From Peronospora farinosa (lineage: Eukaryota > Oomycota > Peronosporomycetes > Peronosporales > Peronosporaceae), in NCBI GenBank assembly GCA_947646735.1, contig CANTFK010000305.1, forward strand, positions 1 through 58,164: a DNA stretch of 58,164 nucleotides, read 5' to 3'. Within the stretch, counting starts at the first letter, position 1. The number at the start of each line of letters is the position of its first letter. This document shows, in pieces, positions 54,508 through 58,164 of this stretch. Both the position numbers and the translations under genes were made by a program. Below the pieces are notes generated by a model. That model was not told where the DNA came from, searched no databases, and was given only the letters and a program-made list of their open reading frames with translations.

Positions 54508-56799
54508 ATGGTGCGCGTGCCCGGATCTTCTGGTGACTCGGGATTTCACCGTGAGTCCGTGAGAGAAGATGTAAAGGTCAAAATTGAACCTGGGATTGAA
54601 GCGTCAGCGGCAAATGGATCACCGCAGACGTGTGAAGAAAAAAGATCCCCGGATCAATCAGCGTTTTGGGAGGGGCGCAGATGAAAAGAAAACCAAAGAG
54701 GAAGATCAAGAAATTGATCTGGAAGAAAAACCTCTACCCCCTCCCCAGGTCCTTTCGAGGATCCCTGCGGATCGCGTTGCAAAACGCGATCCACTGGATA
54801 AAAATACGGATAAAATCGAAGGAAATTTATCCAAAACCACTCCGAATTCGAAGAAGAAGAAGAAGAATTCGAAGCCATCTCGAGTGAAGATGAAGGCGCC
54901 TGAGTCGGATCATGATGATACCGACATGAAGCTGGCGCATGAGGAAGACAAGGCGAAAGGATGGCAACTGGATCAGCTGGAATGGTGTTTTCATTGGAAG
55001 GAGTTTAAAGATTTGTTGTCAAGCGATCCCGTTCTAATGATTTTAAAACCGAAGTTGATTGGATCGCTGCGAGGACCAATTTCAGCTCCCATTCCGACAC
55101 CGAACCAGTTGGTAGCAATCCTTCGGCTTATGAAGTTGCTACAAAACGCTGGATTCACTGCTGGAGCTTTTGACGCACAGGTGCTGCTGGAATGCGATCA
55201 TAATCGAGTGATCCAAGCAGGGCGATCTTTGTTTTCAAAGCTAGTTCCTCTAACTGGAGAATGCGATCCAGTAGATCAGGCGATCCAACCGATCGTAGAT
55301 ATCCCTAAAGGTTATCATACTGGATCGTCACAATATATATCAGCGGAATTTGAAGGGGGGGTCGGATGGCTCGATTAATATGCAGCGAATGTCACTTGGA
55401 CCGGCTGGTGCAGCGCATATCCGCGAACGACTGGCACCGATTAAGGCCGAAGTGCAGTCGCCAACGACATCCGCAGCTGAAGACATGAATGTGACTGGAT
55501 CAGGTCAATTGCAATCTTATTTTGAAGCTGCTATGAGGAAGTATGAACAGGACCAAGCTCGCATGAACGCCAGTCGATCCGCGATCCCCACAAACACCCC
55601 AAAAGTTTGCATTTCGGATGTGGATATGGAATCGGCCGGATCGCGTCAATCGCGATCCAATAATTACGATCCAGACGATTTGGGATTGGAGGATCTAAGA
55701 CGACCACAAGTGGCAAGTGCAGGCACTGTACCTAATGGTGGACTTGTTACGCAGCTAATTCGAATGTCTGCGATCGCAGATCTGAGAGAATTTACAGGAC
55801 GGTACAAGGATGAAGATCGAGCGAGAATCTGGGTTAACAAGGCCAAGTCGGCGTTCTTACGCGATCAAGCCCCGGATGACGAAAAATGTCGAGTATTTGG
55901 TGATTTACTCACGGGGACGGCAAGAAATTGGTATAGCCAGTTAAGTCGATCCACTCGGAATTATTGGAAGTCGCTGTTGGAACCTTCATGATCCAGTATT
56001 GTGGATATGGTATGTCTGTCGGGAGACAATATTACCATGCGAAGAAGCGATCCGACGAAACTTATTGGAATATTTGTATCGGCTGAATGTAGCCGCGATC
56101 CGAGCAAAAATTCCCATTCGGGAGGGATCGCCCTCAATTCGCCGAGAACATGTGGAACATTTCATTGGTACACTTGATGATCGCGATCTGGCGAAGCAGT
56201 TGACGTTGCTACGCCTTGGAGACTCCGATGATATGTAAAAGACTCTGCGAACATATCAACGCATGGAGGGAAGACAGTATCCGAGTGCAATGGGATCGAG
56301 CAAATTTCGTCAGCGATCTGCGTCGGCTTCCACTCCGGCACCCTCTAAACCAACTCGCTCCGTGAGAGCGATTCGTCTGGAGGGCAGTAGCAGTGACTCA
56401 GACTCCGAACTTAGTGGATCAGACGCAGAAATAGATCGACGTAACCTTTGTGTGGCTACAGTCCCGGATCGCGTGAAGAAGTTCAGTGATTAACGCGCGG
56501 GATTGGACCATTTGGATCAAGATCGCGGTCCAGATCGCGTGGTGAATCAGAAGGCTTGTACCCATTGTGGGTGAAAGAAACATGATGATCGTGGATGCTG
56601 GAAGAGACTAACGTGTCAAAAGTGTGGTCGTAAGGGACATCCTTCAGAAAAATGTTTCTACACCTGTGCTGCCTGTGGGGATGTCCATGAGAACGGAAAA
56701 TGTCGAATGGAAGAATTTTACAACATGATACGCAAGTGGTATGTCCCAGCCAAGCATGCTGGAATGCTCTCGCCGAAGGCTGAAGAAATGTTAAACTAG
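54508..56799 (+). pseudogene. Gag of A2
   Basis: Same frames as A gag: MVRVPGSS to 54684; 54584-55378; a shift at a G7 run (55355-55361) into 55350-55991; shift at 55985 (ACCTTCATGATCC, where C gag shows FMIRF); shift near 56060; in-frame TAA 56236-56238; acidic part 56263-56493; then zinc knuckles. Here the first knuckle has a private TGA (HCG then stop, near 56572) where A has Ser. It keeps the capsid frame intact where A has an extra base. Role as for A. Confidence 0.82.
54509..54526 (+). other. Primer binding site of A2
   Basis: TGGTGCGCGTGCCCGGAT after a single A. The gag start codon is 54508-54510, so the primer tRNA would cover it. Confidence 0.7.
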
Positions 56800-56842
56800 G
56801 ACGCTCGCCAGGTTGGAATCTGGTACGAGCCGAGCGTTCTAG
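56790..56842 (+). promoter_or_regulatory. Probable -1 frameshift signal (A2)
   Basis: GTTAAAC 56790-56796, TAG 56797-56799, stem arms 56796-56807 and 56831-56842 (12 bp, one G-U). The -1 frame is open through the hairpin into the protease (LGRSPGWNLVRAERS). Confidence 0.62.
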
Positions 56843-57893
56843 GCTCTGCATTTATGCATTTGTGGAAAGAAGATCGACAGATCAGGGCGTTAACGCTTGG
56901 ATCGACCCGATTAATACATGTGAGGATTCAAAAAATATGCGTTCAATATCAAGTGTCGTAAGAGTTGATGAATATGCCCGATCGCCTGCCAAATTGGAGC
57001 TCGACTTAGCACCAGGTGAATCACGGGGATATTGGAAATATCATACCCCAGGAAAATGGTTCAAGCAAGCCAAGGCAACGGGCAAGATCAATAATGAAAA
57101 GGCGACTGTGCTATTTGATTCTGGAGCCGAAGTCTCGATCGTCGACACCACCTTTGCTCGTAAGGTAGGATGTGTCATTGACGAGAGTCAGAGGCAAAAA
57201 TGTATTGAAATTGGTGAGAACACATACATGACGGACGGTCGTACAAGAATTAAGATTACGCTGAATGTATCGCTAGTCGATTATTTCGATGCTTGGGTAG
57301 GAGATCAAGTAGGTCAAGACGCGATCCTAGGAATGGATTTCATGGTACCGGATGGAATACGCCTGGATTTAGCCGATGGAACACTTTGTTTGCCCGATGA
57401 GGTCAGGGTAATTCTGAATGGACGAAGACCCCCTTATCGGGCGACCATACAAGCTATCACAATTCCAGATCAATTTGTGGTGGTTCCCGTGGGTAAATCG
57501 ACCGAAGTGAAGATCAGAGTTAGTCCTCCTAAAGCCAAGATCTGGGTGAGGCGCGATACGAAATGAGTGCCCACAGTGACTACGGGACCTGGTCAGATCA
57601 AGTACTTACAACTGACTAATATCGGCGATCAAGAAGTGATTTTAAGTCATGGATCGCCATTAGGTTGGTGGATGGTCGCTGATATGATACCTCGGTCCCC
57701 AGGGTATGTCTCGGTGGGATCGCGTCGGTATAACGAATGGCAGACATTAGCGTTCGAAGCGACAACGGATCGGGAAGAAGAACCACCGGAAGAATATACT
57801 GGATCGCTAGTGGATCATCCTTCATACCCTACGCCGAAGAAGATCTTAGCACGTTCAAGGAGGAATCAGAAAAAGGGGCCACGGAAACGGTGA
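56796..57893 (+). pseudogene. Protease and linker of A2
   Basis: -1 frame from the gag stop: LELDLAPGESRGYWKYH, VLFDSGAEVSIVDTTFARK (DSG), DAILGMDFMVPDGIRLDLA. An in-frame TGA at 57564-57566 replaces the Trp of WVRSDPKWVP in A; then the linker to a frameshift before 57893. Protease core itself intact. Confidence 0.78.
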
Positions 57894-58164
57894 AGCTCGC
57901 GTCAAGATCGAATGATAGATACAGTGCAGTGCGATAAGAGAAGTCGGTGACAACAATGTGAAAGATTTGGTGATCGAAGATAATAGTGAACAACTAGCGC
58001 AATCTTCATGGGTGATCAATGCCATCAGAGGGACGTCAAATGTCGACTACGCGCAAGGGCCGTGGGTTGAAGAATATTACACTCACAATAACTATACACC
58101 GAAATGTATGGAGTGCGATCCGACAATTATTGACCGCGATCTGGCTGATCTGTCAATCAATGAC
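57894..58164 (+). pseudogene. Protease-RT linker of A2, cut by window edge
   Basis: Polar sequence with weak coding signal (VKLASRSND, then a frame giving VINAIRGTSNVDYAQGPW). It resembles the A linker only at its start, so the two linkers differ more than the flanking domains. RT lies beyond the window. Confidence 0.5.

Larger units (their letters stand above)
54242..58164 (+). mobile_element. Ty3/Gypsy element A2 (5' part; runs off the window)
   Basis: Plus-strand sister of A. LTR end, PBS (54509-54526), gag, frameshift site and protease, then the linker to the window edge. Its LTR left half is at 850-1067 beyond E. Coding sequence is nearly identical to A and shares most of its lesions. 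Confidence 0.85.

Overview
The window is a retrotransposon graveyard from an oomycete-like genome, most likely Phytophthora or a downy mildew. That is an inference from Ty3/Gypsy proteins with a chromodomain integrase, a second RNase H and triple zinc knuckles, from a Ty1/Copia gag fragment, and from GC near 50 percent. I see no host gene, rRNA, tRNA or CRISPR array. Names A, A2, B, C, D and E are local labels. Almost every ORF is broken by stops or frameshifts, so coding entries are mostly pseudogenes.

The main result is a nested architecture. An A-family LTR (left half about 850-1067, right half 54242-54507, then primer site and gag-pol of element A2 to the window end) is split by a 53 kb insertion, E (1068-54241). 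E is flanked by a 4-bp duplication, GATC. At its right end E has a full LTR, and at its left a truncated LTR followed by fragments (an A-like LTR piece, Copia gag, and truncated Gypsy element D at 3096-5268). Most of E is a tandem array of about 2.04 kb units (5438-13024 and 45209-54241, eight copies). Each unit is a minus-strand gag 5' piece, an 18-nt primer site and a truncated LTR.

The fourth unit is split by element A (13025-45208, minus strand, TSD GAGA at 13021-13024 and 45209-45212). Removing A and one TSD copy gives a unit of 2,035 bp, like its neighbours. Element A carries an ORF antisense to its gag-pol. That ORF is split by element B and associated debris (14994-35464): a B LTR stub, a reversed D LTR, a piece of C-type PR-RT, then B itself from 16426. 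B (plus strand) is in turn split by element C (21964-34001, minus strand), whose 5' LTR has been replaced by an LTR in the wrong orientation.

Three themes recur. (1) A, B and C each carry an ORF lying tail to tail with pol, between integrase and the 3' LTR. (2) In A, A2, B and C the protease frame is -1 relative to gag. B has an in-phase AAAAAAC heptamer followed by a hairpin; A and A2 have GTTAAAC followed by a long stem-loop containing the gag stop, and C keeps the stem-loop. (3) In A, A2 and the array units the gag start codon overlaps the tRNA primer site. Functionally these are self-copying modules: gag makes the particle, protease, RT, RNase H and integrase copy and insert the element, and LTRs supply promoter and ends. 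Here nearly all are decayed.
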